From NCBI RefSeq assembly GCF_040362915.1, contig NZ_AP029612.1, forward strand, positions 1,054,001 through 1,118,000: DNA of 64,000 nt, given 5' to 3'. The position numbers and the translations under genes are program-made. Positions 1-7,427 of this stretch are shown piece after piece. Below the pieces are notes generated by a model. That model was not told the DNA's origin, did no database searches, and was given only the letters and a program-made list of their open reading frames with translations. Each line of letters opens with the position of its first letter. Position 1 is the first letter of the stretch. This DNA comes from Sediminibacterium sp. KACHI17. GTDB taxonomy: Bacteria > Bacteroidota > Bacteroidia > Chitinophagales > Chitinophagaceae.

Positions 1-215
1 CCGAGGATCATGAATGTTGCCGTGCCTTCACCCCAACATTCGCCCATATTCGGACAATTGCCACTCTCACAAATGGTATGCAGTTTATGGGTATCTACTA
101 AACCACGAACGTGTTTATAGCTTTCACCAATGGGTAATTTCACACGAAGCCAGGATGGCTTTTGTATCTTGGAACTGGTAGGATCTACTTTCGCAACTAC
201 TGGTAACTCTTGCAT
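1..215 (-). CDS. lipA: lipoyl synthase, N-terminal part (cut by window edge)
   Basis: Radical-SAM enzyme that inserts two sulfurs into protein-bound octanoate to make lipoyl groups, needed by pyruvate and 2-oxoglutarate dehydrogenases. Only the first 71 codons lie in the window. The auxiliary-cluster motif C-x4-C-x5-C is visible at Cys49, Cys54 and Cys60, within [13 protein letters not shown], which is diagnostic for LipA; the radical-SAM motif would lie beyond the edge. The ATG at 215 gives the usual short lead before this motif. A pyruvate dehydrogenase subunit gene (pdhB) lies about 22 kb away and needs lipoylated E2. Confidence 0.96.
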   Translation of the reverse strand, partial: MQELPVVAKVDPTSSKIQKPSWLRVKLPIGESYKHVRGLVDTHKLHTICESGNCPNMGECWGEGTATFMIL

Positions 216-282
216 GTACACCTCTTTTTAACGACAGTTTCCGGACCTGGACTGCCTCTCACTATGAAACAACAAAAATAGG

Positions 283-1110
283 TCACTTTCGTTTACCAAA
301 AGTGAGGGCGACATAGGCGTTGAAAAAGAATGATTTTTCGGGGTTCAGCAGTAAAATGGGCATTTTCTTGGAATAGTATTCGGCATTCAATCCCACCTCG
401 AGGGCTGAGAGTACTTCATTGTAGCGGCCATAATCAAAACGCAGTGCGGTTCTAACGTGTGCTCCGGGTACAAATTTCATTTCTCCAAAGCCTTTGGTGA
501 GTCCACCCCTGCCCAGGATAATGGTGGGGTCGAGGAAGAGATTATCGTTATTATCGTATTTGATCTGCTCCTGGCGGTTGGTGCTGGGGTTTTGGATCTC
601 GATATAATAAGGTTTCAGCATGCCTGCGGTTAATCCACCACCATAGATGGCAGAAACGGCCACGCCATTTTTGTTGCCTTTACCACCGATCAAACGCTGT
701 TCACCGAAACCGAGTTTCAGGTTATAGAAATTATTGCGTTTGCCATAGATATAACTGGAAACAATGAGGAATCCACCGGAAGCACTGATGGTGGGTACTT
801 TTTCTTCTTTGGGATGTTTGTGTTCACCCAATTCAATCCACCATAAACTGGTTTTATTGATGGTTTTGTATTTTCCTCTTTCATAGAACATACCCCATCC
901 ATCGGTATTGAATTTAAAACCGAATGCACCTTGTTTGTTATATACGAGGGCTCCTTCTTCTTCCTGTTTGATCATTTGATTGATCTTCTCCTTTCTCTCT
1001 GCCTTTTTCCGGGCTTTCTCCATTTGAGCGGGCGATTGTGTACGTTGCTGTGCAACAACAGCCATTGAACTCAGGAGACCCACAACGATGAATAGCTTCT
1101 TCACTTCCAT
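283..1110 (-). CDS. exported protein of unknown function, probably an outer-membrane beta-barrel
   Basis: A 275-residue protein with a signal peptide (hydrophobic residues 6-19, probable cleavage before AQQ near residue 21). A charged Lys/Glu-rich stretch follows (about 28-52), then alternating polar and hydrophobic strands rich in Gly, Tyr and Phe up to a terminal strand ending near FGKRK. This pattern suggests a small outer-membrane or surface barrel, but I recognise no named family. It is divergent from the OsmC gene at 1150 with only 39 bases between start codons, so both promoters must overlap. It ends 67 bases before the lipA start and may be read on into lipA. Confidence 0.75.
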   Translation of the reverse strand: MEVKKLFIVVGLLSSMAVVAQQRTQSPAQMEKARKKAERKEKINQMIKQEEEGALVYNKQGAFGFKFNTDGWGMFYERGKYKTINKTSLWWIELGEHKHPKEEKVPTISASGGFLIVSSYIYGKRNNFYNLKLGFGEQRLIGGKGNKNGVAVSAIYGGGLTAGMLKPYYIEIQNPSTNRQEQIKYDNNDNLFLDPTIILGRGGLTKGFGEMKFVPGAHVRTALRFDYGRYNEVLSALEVGLNAEYYSKKMPILLLNPEKSFFFNAYVALTFGKRK

Positions 1111-1149
1111 TTGATTTGTTACTTGTAAATTTATGGCAAAATTGACGCA

Positions 1150-1557
1150 ATGACTTCACAAATTATTTATAAAGGTGAATTACGTACCATCGCTACCCAT
1201 CTGCAGAGTGGCACCAGTATTGAAACCGATGCACCTACTGATAACCAGGGTAAAGGTGAACGCTTCTCACCCACTGATCTTGTTGCCACTGCGTTGAGTG
1301 CCTGCATGGTTACCACCATGGCCATCAAAGCCCGCACCCTCAACATTGATCTCGATGGCACCCGTGTAGATACGACCAAGATCATGTTAAGTGATCCCCG
1401 CAGAATCGGTAAGATCATTGCCCATGTTTATTTTCCACCCACCCTCCAACTCGACGACAAAACCAAAGAACTCCTAGAACGCACCGCCCGCACTTGCCCC
1501 GTGGAACGGAGTTTGCATCCGGAGATGGAGTTGGATATGGCGTTTTATTGGGGTTAG
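1150..1557 (+). CDS. OsmC/Ohr family peroxiredoxin-like protein
   Basis: Cytoplasmic thiol-dependent peroxidase-like protein of 135 residues, the usual OsmC length. The two conserved cysteines are Cys52 (in SACM at the start of the core helix) and Cys116 (in TCPVERSL). The family reduces organic hydroperoxides, though the YhfA-like branch has no firmly known substrate, and this protein may belong there. The last codons and the TAG stop run directly into a short-word repeat array (from 1556), so the terminal Trp-Gly is written in the same G-rich words. A second OsmC gene lies at 13785-14195, also with an array at its end. Confidence 0.9.
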   Translation: MTSQIIYKGELRTIATHLQSGTSIETDAPTDNQGKGERFSPTDLVATALSACMVTTMAIKARTLNIDLDGTRVDTTKIMLSDPRRIGKIIAHVYFPPTLQLDDKTKELLERTARTCPVERSLHPEMELDMAFYWG

Positions 1558-1705
1558 GGTTGGGTGCTGGGTACTAGGTACTAGGTACTGGGTGCTGGGT
1601 ACTTGGTGATGGGTGATGTTTATATTGTTTTACATTACGCTAAGTATTCTTATCAAGCACCTTTTACCTTTTACCTAGTACCTAGTACCCAGTACCCAGC
1701 ACCCA
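1556..1705. repeat. facing heptad arrays (RGGTRCT) between convergent genes
   Basis: The left arm, 1556-1618, reads rightward as about eight 7-base words of the type GGGTGCT, GGGTACT, AGGTACT, starting at the TAG stop of the OsmC gene. The right arm, 1656-1705, has about seven words of the same vocabulary on the minus strand, starting 4-5 bases after the stop of the DUF2851 gene. The arms are therefore inverted around a 37-base A/T-rich spacer (1619-1655) in which I see no clear terminator hairpin. Each array lies sense-oriented to its own gene and would form part of its 3' UTR. Confidence 0.9.
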
Positions 1706-1709
1706 TGAC

Positions 1710-2966
1710 TCATCCTCTCAACAATCTGTTGCCTACGCTACAATCTAAACATCTTTTATTAACACAATATTGGGTGTGAAGTTCGAGGAGGGATTGGGTG
1801 TCGAGGGCGCTGCGGTTGGGGATGCCGGCGGATTTCCAGTAGCGGGTGATCTTGTTTTGTTCCGGTGCTAATTGGTAGAGCCAGTGAACCACTTTTTCCT
1901 TGTATGGTGTGTTGCCTTTTTCATGTCCATATGCGAATAAGATGGGTACTACTACATTGATCATGAGATGCAGGTTCATTTGCTCGCCCACAAAACGTGG
2001 CTCCTGCGATACGGGGTCATCAAAATTGAAATGCATGTTCCAATAGTGACTGGCTTTCACTTGAAATAAACGCATCACTTCTTCTGCAGTATTCATTTGT
2101 CTGATCTGATCAAAGAGATGTTCCCGCTGATGCACTAACATCGCCAATTGCGCTAAACGGATGGTCGGAAAAGAAGCAGGTCGCATGCGCAGAAATACCG
2201 GACCTCCATCTACTGCCTCCAATGCATATTTCTTTTTCAGGTGACGATGATTACGCAACAATGTTTTTGCATAAGGGTCTTTCAATTCTGCGTGTAAAAG
2301 TTTGGCTTGTCCGAATAAGAGTGCTTCTATTTCATCGAGATGATGCCGATGTCTTTTCACCACTGCATATGGAATGGATCTTGCCACTCGTTCAAAAAAA
2401 GCAGCATTCAATTTAGAACCAAAACCGGATGCCAGTTGCCACCAGAACACTTCATCCCAATGTTGTTGATTTTGTTGTAGCATCTGGAAGATCTGTTGCG
2501 ATTTTCTTTCGAGTCTTTCGATCATCAATCTCTCCTTCCATGCAAACCATGTCAATTCATTCAATACGGGCAGGTGATGATGACAAGCTACGGTGCTGAT
2601 CGTTTGCATCATGTGGGTATAACGCTCCAGCAATAATGTGGAGACCCGATTGGCTAACACGAGTACCGGAATATGTGTGGGTGTAGCACCATCATCTGTC
2701 CATACGACATGCAGGATCACATTGTTGTAATGTGTATCGCTGGAATGATTGTGTCGATGCCAATCGGATGAGCGGATATGCAATTCGATATGTCCGGCCC
2801 AGATCGTTTGTCCAATCCGAATTTTAGCCGCAGAGAAATCCGGTCCTTGATGGGTATTCAAAGTGCCGGGATGAAGGATCAGTAAAGGATCTCCACTTGT
2901 GGTCAATAAATGTTGGGATTGGAAATACTGAAACTGCCAGATGTATTGTAATAAGCGTTCATTCAT
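1710..2966 (-). CDS. DUF2851 family protein
   Basis: A 418-residue cytoplasmic protein recognised as DUF2851, a family common in Bacteroidota and without a known activity. Visible features are the N-terminal GPDFSAAKI segment (about residues 41-49), His/Trp-rich blocks such as HIELHIRSSDWHRH, and a C-terminal cysteine cluster C-x4-C-x2-C (in YCVNKRCLDC), which could bind a metal. Several acidic and histidine positions suggest a hydrolase-like or nuclease-like fold, but this is a guess. It is transcribed leftward and converges on the OsmC gene. The Maf gene ends 53 bases upstream, so the two may be co-transcribed. Confidence 0.85.
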   Translation of the reverse strand: MNERLLQYIWQFQYFQSQHLLTTSGDPLLILHPGTLNTHQGPDFSAAKIRIGQTIWAGHIELHIRSSDWHRHNHSSDTHYNNVILHVVWTDDGATPTHIPVLVLANRVSTLLLERYTHMMQTISTVACHHHLPVLNELTWFAWKERLMIERLERKSQQIFQMLQQNQQHWDEVFWWQLASGFGSKLNAAFFERVARSIPYAVVKRHRHHLDEIEALLFGQAKLLHAELKDPYAKTLLRNHRHLKKKYALEAVDGGPVFLRMRPASFPTIRLAQLAMLVHQREHLFDQIRQMNTAEEVMRLFQVKASHYWNMHFNFDDPVSQEPRFVGEQMNLHLMINVVVPILFAYGHEKGNTPYKEKVVHWLYQLAPEQNKITRYWKSAGIPNRSALDTQSLLELHTQYCVNKRCLDCSVGNRLLRG

Positions 2967-3019
2967 TGTTCAGGTTTTGCCTGAAAATAAATGTGTCGCT
3001 ATTGCGGTTTCTACCTGAT

Positions 3020-3598
3020 TTAAGCTTGTATGCGTTCTAACAATTGCACGACCCTGCTCACAGGTAATCCCATCACATTGTAGAAATCTCCTTGGATGGA
3101 ATGAATCCCTACTACACCGATCCATTCCTGGATGGCATAAGCACCGGCTTTATCATAAGGCTGGTATTTATCAACATAGAAATGGATCTGTTCTGCAGTC
3201 AAAGGATGAAACACGACCTCTGTAATATCCGAGAACGCATGTTCTTCTACTCCATTCATCACCACCACTCCTGTGATGACACGATGTGTTTGTCCGGATA
3301 AACGTTGCAGAATCTGAATGGCGTCCTCCCTATCCACCGGTTTGCCGATCACTTCATCATTCAATACCACAATGGTATCAGCTGCCAATATCCAACGCTG
3401 ATCTTCTGCCGACAACTGTTCACGAATGACTTTCGCTTTATTACGTGCAATATGAACAGGCACTTCTTCTATGGCCATGTTTGCAGGAAAAGATTCATCC
3501 GTTGCTTGCACAATCACTTCAAAAGAAATTTCAGCCCACTCAAGAAGCATTTTTCTGCGGGGGGATTGGGAGGCGAGGATGATGGGGGATTGGGGCAT
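3020..3598 (-). CDS. maf: Maf family nucleoside triphosphate pyrophosphatase
   Basis: House-cleaning pyrophosphatase that hydrolyses non-canonical or pyrimidine NTPs to NMP plus PPi (the dTTP/UTP type is most likely). The family signature IILASQSPRR occurs at residues 6-15, with LAADTIVVL and the GKPVDREDA segment following; 192 residues is the normal length. The start is odd: the ATG and first five codons (M-P-Q-S-P) are written in the same C-rich words as the repeat block upstream (3600-3660), so this N-terminus may have been shaped by that array. No start codon fits better. Confidence 0.93.
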   Translation of the reverse strand: MPQSPIILASQSPRRKMLLEWAEISFEVIVQATDESFPANMAIEEVPVHIARNKAKVIREQLSAEDQRWILAADTIVVLNDEVIGKPVDREDAIQILQRLSGQTHRVITGVVVMNGVEEHAFSDITEVVFHPLTAEQIHFYVDKYQPYDKAGAYAIQEWIGVVGIHSIQGDFYNVMGLPVSRVVQLLERIQA

Positions 3599-3599
3599 T

Positions 3600-3797
3600 G
3601 GGGGATCGGGTTATTGGGTTTTGGGTGCTGGGTGCTGGGTGCTAGGTACTGGGTACTGGGGTTATATTTTTTTTATTTTTTCTATCTGCCATGGACTATA
3701 GCCCATCGCCTATAAACTATTTGCTATGACCTATTTGCCATGAACCATGGACCATGGACTATGGACTATGGACTATGGACCATCAACCATCTCCCCC
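3600..3797. repeat. two-vocabulary repeat block between ubiA-like and maf genes
   Basis: The left part, 3600-3660, contains plus-strand RGGTRCT words (GGGTGCT three times, then AGGTACT, GGGTACT). The right part, 3682-3793, reads on the minus strand, from four bases past the TGA stop of the UbiA gene, as 16 consecutive heptads of the form NNNATRG (TCCATAG, TCCATGG, CAAATAG, GCGATGG and so on) without a break in register. A T/A-rich spacer (3661-3681) separates the two. This is the longest uninterrupted ATRG array in the window. Confidence 0.92.
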
Positions 3798-4730
3798 TCA
3801 GTCGTACAAGCGAAAGAACACCATCGACAGGATGCCTGTTAGCATGACGAATTTTATGATTGTGCTGAGGCGGTGGAAATCGGCGGGGGTGTGTGATTTG
3901 AATAGTCGCGTCAAGATCCAGATCAGGGGTGCAATGATGGCGATGAAACAATATAAAGCACTATGCCACCATCCCATGGGTAATACGTAGAACTGTAAGA
4001 TAACGAGTGCTGCGATCAATACTACTAACCATACTGCTACAAATAATTTCGCTGCATTGACGCCCCATACGATCGGCAAAGTTCTACACTCGTATTTTCT
4101 ATCACCTTCTATATCTTCCATGTCTTTCACCACTTCTCGGATGAGTGAGATCACAAATGCAAAAGAAGCATAGAGCATGGTCAGTCTGAAGAAACGCACT
4201 TCTGCATGTCCGACAGACAGTAGTTGTTTGATCTGTAATGGTTGTTTGGAAAAGAAAAGTATCAATAGTACCCAGGCTGTCAACAATGATATGACTACAT
4301 TCCCCACCAATAATTGCTTTTTGAAATTGGTGGAATAAAACCAGAGTAATAAAATGCTTCCCATATTCGCCAATACGAGATGCCAGTACAATGAAACAGG
4401 CAATGCATATACGGTGAAGAATAATCCCAGCATACTTAACAGCATATGCCAGAAGATGACCCATCGTCTGCTGATGATGGTATTCACCACTACTTTATTC
4501 GGCTTGTTGACCTGATCAATATTGAGATCAAAATAATCATTGATGATATTTCCTGCAGCTGCGATACAAACAGAAGCGATGACTATGAACCAGAATTGCT
4601 GTCTGTGCTCGGGTTCATCCGGACCATAAATGCGTTCATAGATACAGTACTCAAACAATAATTGCGTGAGTATGATGAATACCATATTGGGCCATCGGAT
4701 GAGTCGTAAAAATGCAGCGAGTATTTTCAA
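3798..4730 (-). CDS. UbiA family prenyltransferase (geranylgeranylglycerol-phosphate geranylgeranyltransferase-like)
   Basis: Integral membrane prenyltransferase of 310 residues with about eight to nine membrane segments. Two Asp-rich motifs for the Mg-prenyl diphosphate are visible: NDYFDLNID near residue 65 and KDMEDIEGD near residue 203. Bacteroidota homologues are often labelled geranylgeranylglycerol-phosphate geranylgeranyltransferase, but the acceptor cannot be read from sequence; quinone or other lipid acceptors are possible. The start is a TTG at 4730, preferred because it keeps the LIRWPN segment usual at the family N-terminus; the first in-frame ATG lies 15 codons inside. The KdsC-like gene ends 47 bases upstream on the same strand. 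Confidence 0.85.
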   Translation of the reverse strand: MKILAAFLRLIRWPNMVFIILTQLLFEYCIYERIYGPDEPEHRQQFWFIVIASVCIAAAGNIINDYFDLNIDQVNKPNKVVVNTIISRRWVIFWHMLLSMLGLFFTVYALPVSLYWHLVLANMGSILLLWFYSTNFKKQLLVGNVVISLLTAWVLLILFFSKQPLQIKQLLSVGHAEVRFFRLTMLYASFAFVISLIREVVKDMEDIEGDRKYECRTLPIVWGVNAAKLFVAVWLVVLIAALVILQFYVLPMGWWHSALYCFIAIIAPLIWILTRLFKSHTPADFHRLSTIIKFVMLTGILSMVFFRLYD

Positions 4731-4777
4731 TAGTGAAATTTATGACACAAGATAAGTAATGCAGAAAAAACAAATCG

Positions 4778-5293
4778 TTATTTCGATGCTACACTGGTAT
4801 CATCACCCCAGTCATTGCGAAGTTTGAGCACTTTCTCGATCACATCACGCGCACAACCCATCCCTCCTGTCAGATGTGAGATATACAAGGCTTTGTCTTT
4901 GATCTCTTGTGCGGCATCGGCCGGACAAGCCGGTAAACCTGCCAGCTGTATAACTTCCAGATCGGGGATATCATCACCCATGTATAAGACTTCTTGTTTG
5001 GGTATCTGGTGTTGTGTGAGATAATCGGCGAGTATTTGTTGTTTGTTGTGCGCTTTCATCCACACTTCTGTAACCCCCAACTTATTCAATCGCTCTTGTA
5101 CTTCCGGAGAATCACCACCGGAGATGATCAATACGCGGTAGCCTCTTTTTACTGCGAGTTGTAAGGCATAGCCATCTTTGATATTCATCTTTCTGGCCAT
5201 CACGCCATTGGGTAATACTAACAGTGTTCCATCTGTTAATACGCCGTCTACGTCGAAGACGAATGTGGTGATATGTTGAAAGGTATTTAGCAT
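4778..5293 (-). CDS. HAD-family phosphatase, KdsC-like (3-deoxy-D-manno-octulosonate 8-phosphate phosphatase)
   Basis: A 171-residue HAD phosphatase without a cap domain, as in KdsC. Motif I is FDVDGVLTDG (catalytic Asp14 and Asp16), motif II is ISGGDS, and motif IV is GDDIPDL. KdsC hydrolyses Kdo-8-phosphate in the cytoplasm on the way to lipopolysaccharide Kdo. The length and the tetramer-type C-terminus fit KdsC, but related phosphatases of other sugar acids share these motifs. It is followed on the same strand by the UbiA prenyltransferase gene. No other Kdo gene is in the window. Confidence 0.85.
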   Translation of the reverse strand: MLNTFQHITTFVFDVDGVLTDGTLLVLPNGVMARKMNIKDGYALQLAVKRGYRVLIISGGDSPEVQERLNKLGVTEVWMKAHNKQQILADYLTQHQIPKQEVLYMGDDIPDLEVIQLAGLPACPADAAQEIKDKALYISHLTGGMGCARDVIEKVLKLRNDWGDDTSVASK

Positions 5294-5338
5294 GAATTAT
5301 TGGGATTTGGATCTTCGTTACTAAAGGCTACTCTCTAT

Positions 5339-5565
5339 TTACTTTTTTGTCTTGACACAAAAAAGTAACAAAAAAAGTCAAGGCTCTAGAAAAAAAGCTA
5401 CCCTTCGACAAGCTCAGGGTTTCTTCGTTGCGCTACAATGGATGAAGTCTAAAACCAAGCTTTTGTTATAAATGTAACGAATCTGCACTTCATCTGTGGT
5501 ACTAAGCCAAGCATCATCCATTGCTTAACGCTTCATTGCGTAAATTTCTTAACGCTTTTTTTCTA
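5339..5565. repeat. intergenic composite of inverted repeats (384-bp gene-free stretch)
   Basis: The gap from 5294 to 5677 has no credible gene. It holds a perfect 12-base inverted repeat (TTACTTTTTTGT at 5339-5350 and its complement at 5357-5368) overlapped by CTTGAC/GTCAAG (5351-5356 and 5377-5382); a near-palindrome CCCTTCGACAAGCTCAGGG at 5401-5419, a phrase I know to recur in many bacterial genomes; and a 10-base inverted pair CAATGGATGA/TCATCCATTG at 5436-5445 and 5514-5523. These look like remnants of dispersed non-coding elements. Their mobility cannot be judged from one copy. Confidence 0.6.
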
Positions 5566-5629
5566 AGGCCGAAAACGTAAACAATTTGTAATAACCTATA
5601 TTCTGTTTTCTAGATTACATGGAGTACCC

Positions 5630-5673
5630 ATTATTAAATAGCACGAGGCTTAAGCCCCGTGCTATTTAATAAT
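5630..5673 (-). terminator. long stem-loop just past iscX
   Basis: A 20-base-pair stem with one mismatch (5630-5649 with 5654-5673) and a TTAA loop lies four bases beyond the iscX stop. It has a GC core and A/T-rich ends. It could end the fdx-iscX transcript, but there is no clear T-tract after the stem in the minus direction, so an mRNA-stabilising hairpin or a dispersed palindrome is also possible. Confidence 0.5.
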
Positions 5674-5677
5674 GATT

Positions 5678-5917
5678 TTATTTTTGATTGTCTCTCCACT
5701 CATACACCCATGCACTTTGGATCATCTCGAGATGTCCTTCGTTGCTTTCTTCGCGCTTTCCTTCGAAATTAGGGATTTGAAGGATCCATTCCAGCAGATC
5801 GGTGAAACGTATGCGATAGATTTTACTTTCTGTAAAATCATCCCCAAAACGTTCGTATAATTTCATGGCAATATCTTCATGATCTGCCCAATGTATCGGA
5901 GGTTCAAAATGACTCAT
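5678..5917 (-). CDS. iscX: Fe-S cluster assembly protein IscX
   Basis: Small acidic protein of 79 residues matching IscX (YfhJ), which binds the cysteine desulfurase IscS and iron and tunes Fe-S assembly. Recognised by PIHWADHEDIAMKLYERFG, the central IRFTDLLEWI and the SNEGHLEMIQSAWVYEW end; the enterobacterial protein is somewhat shorter (66 residues). The Isc-type ferredoxin gene lies upstream on the same strand, reproducing the fdx-iscX order of the proteobacterial isc operon without the rest of that operon. The 297-base gap to fdx contains a GC-rich element and a repeat array. Confidence 0.88.
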   Translation of the reverse strand: MSHFEPPIHWADHEDIAMKLYERFGDDFTESKIYRIRFTDLLEWILQIPNFEGKREESNEGHLEMIQSAWVYEWRDNQK

Positions 5918-5984
5918 GGTAATTTAACTTTTAAGCATTGTTCTACTTGTGTGTAACAAGCCTTAATAACCAATCAGGTTTCGT

Positions 5985-6130
5985 TTGATAACTTTTTTGT
6001 TCCTGGGCCACGGGGCCCCGTCCCTGTTTCCGGGCTGCATTGGCCTCTGATCAGATCCGCTTCGCGAGCTCTGATCTGTCTTCGCTACGCTCGACACCGA
6101 CCCCAATGAGGCCCGTCCACAGGGACTGAT
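5985..6130. repeat. GC-rich degenerate palindromic element between fdx and iscX
   Basis: A GC-rich island in otherwise A/T-rich intergenic DNA. It carries GTCCCTGT at 6020-6027 and its complement at 6119-6126, CATTGG at 6038-6043 with CCAATG at 6103-6108, a GGGGCCCC palindrome near 6012-6019, and internal GATCAGATC/GATCTG words. The whole can fold as an imperfect hairpin of about 110 bases. No reading frame is convincing. It resembles a REP-like dispersed element, but only one copy is seen. Confidence 0.5.
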
Positions 6131-6151
6131 TAAGAATGATCATTTTTATCC

Positions 6152-6214
6152 CGCCTCAGCACTCACTACTCACTACTCACTATTCACAATTGACCATTCA
6201 CCATTCACTACTCA
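6152..6214 (-). repeat. nine-unit heptad array at the end of fdx
   Basis: Read on the minus strand from the base after the fdx TAG stop, the sequence is nine 7-base words in register: TGAGTAG, TGAATGG (twice), TCAATTG, TGAATAG, TGAGTAG (twice), TGAGTGC, TGAGGCG. The stop codon itself completes the word GGAGTAG, so the register runs into the gene. The same vocabulary (TGAATGG, TGAATAG) reappears after purC at 27228. Confidence 0.9.
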
Positions 6215-6550
6215 CTACTCCCCCAAAAACTGCGTCTGATCCGGCAAAGTCACTTCAACTTCACCTGATCCATCTTGCAAAACACACTGACATCCTAATC
6301 TGGAATTCAGTCGCGGGTTAATGGCTCGATCGATGAAATCTTCTTCTTTATCACTCAACTCTTCTAAATGTTCCATCCCCTTTTCTACATATAGGTGACA
6401 GGTACTGCAAGCACATACGGCTCCACAGTTATGATGTAATTCGATCCCATTATCCAGACAAACTTCCAATAAACTTTGATCAGGTTCAATACCTGTTAAA
6501 GTAACGGGCTCCAGTCCTTTCTGTTCAAATTTTACCTTAATAGTGTACAT
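6215..6550 (-). CDS. fdx: Isc-type [2Fe-2S] ferredoxin
   Basis: Adrenodoxin-type ferredoxin of 111 residues. With the ATG at 6550 as start, the cluster ligands fall at Cys42, Cys48, Cys51 and Cys87, exactly the numbering of E. coli Fdx, in the motif NCGAVCACSTCH plus GCQC. It supplies electrons for Fe-S cluster assembly. A longer frame opens at 6583, but that start lies upstream of a perfect TAnnTTTG promoter box (6570-6577), so 6550 is preferred. iscX follows downstream on the same strand. The final codons and stop pass directly into a heptad array. Confidence 0.95.
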   Translation of the reverse strand: MYTIKVKFEQKGLEPVTLTGIEPDQSLLEVCLDNGIELHHNCGAVCACSTCHLYVEKGMEHLEELSDKEEDFIDRAINPRLNSRLGCQCVLQDGSGEVEVTLPDQTQFLGE

Positions 6551-6569
6551 ATCGGTTCCGTTTGGAGTG

Positions 6570-6577
6570 CAAAAGTA
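6570..6577 (-). promoter_or_regulatory. Bacteroidota -7 promoter box for fdx
   Basis: TACTTTTG on the minus strand matches the Bacteroidota primary-sigma -7 consensus TAnnTTTG. It lies 19 bases before the fdx ATG at 6550. I see no clear -33 TTTG at the right distance, so the assignment rests on the -7 box and position. Confidence 0.5.
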
Positions 6578-6645
6578 TCTCAAATCAGTTTCTTATGGGC
6601 ATCTAATCTGATTTTTAGGGCTAAATCATCGGTTTTCGCAACTGA

Positions 6646-7416
6646 CTAGCGTATATGTCCGAATTTGTGCAGGATACTCTGGGTCATTTCGTCATAGATT
6701 TTCAACAAAACCGGCTCATCCGCCAATAAAGACCGGTGTTTTTCGATCGTTATGCGGTCTCCCCGGAATGCGGGTCCGGCCTGTACATTTTGGGGATGTT
6801 GGGTTTTGATCTGAGCGATCACTCCTTCTATCAAAGGATAAAACCAGGAAAACTGGATCTCTTGCTCCTGACTATAATCGGCTGCCAGATGGTATAAATG
6901 ATTGGTGAAATTGGACGTGATGGCGGCGATCAAATGCATTTTTAATCGCTTGGCATCATCTGCCTCATGCACCTGATCGGAGATACTGCCTGCCAGTTCA
7001 CGGATCACTTGTAATGCCTGATCCTTATTGGCATCGATCATGATCGCACACGGACCTAAAGTTGGCATGTTTGTTCGGATCATTTTCATCGGCCATAATA
7101 CGCCATATTGATCCGCTATGCCATTCAATACCTCTTTTGATACCGCACCCGCCGCATGTACCAATACCCCTTTTTTGATAATGAGTTGTTGCGCTACTTC
7201 CTGGATTGACCGATCACTCACGGATACTACAAACAGATCCGCTTCTTGTGGTAAAGCTTGCAGATTTTCAACAGCCACCGTTCCCAGTTCATCCGCTAAC
7301 AGACGGGCTTTTTCAGGATGTCTGTTCCAGATGGCTTTGATGGTATGTCCGGCCTGTTGGAAAGTTCTTCCCAATACCGTTCCTACATTACCGGCTCCTA
7401 TCAGTACGACGTCCAT
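6646..7416 (-). CDS. Rossmann-like / DUF2520 domain protein
   Basis: A 256-residue protein with an N-terminal NAD(P)-binding Rossmann fold (GAGNVGTVLG at residues 7-16) and a C-terminal DUF2520 helical domain containing KMHLIAAITSNFTNH and the FRGDR segment. The architecture resembles ProC-type and ketopantoate-type reductases, but the substrate is unknown. It lies upstream of fdx and iscX on the same strand, 95 bases before the fdx start. It is divergent from the alpha/beta hydrolase gene with only 11 bases between start codons, so the two promoters must sit inside each other's coding region or overlap. Confidence 0.82.
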   Translation of the reverse strand: MDVVLIGAGNVGTVLGRTFQQAGHTIKAIWNRHPEKARLLADELGTVAVENLQALPQEADLFVVSVSDRSIQEVAQQLIIKKGVLVHAAGAVSKEVLNGIADQYGVLWPMKMIRTNMPTLGPCAIMIDANKDQALQVIRELAGSISDQVHEADDAKRLKMHLIAAITSNFTNHLYHLAADYSQEQEIQFSWFYPLIEGVIAQIKTQHPQNVQAGPAFRGDRITIEKHRSLLADEPVLLKIYDEMTQSILHKFGHIR

Positions 7417-7427
7417 ATCTTTATATT

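Noticed and set aside
3305-3715. Plus-strand reading frame antisense to maf and running through the array (repeated Trp-Val-Leu-Gly-Ala-type peptide)
   Set aside because: The repeated peptide is only the translation of GGGTGCT words, and the rest is antisense to maf. No start signal.
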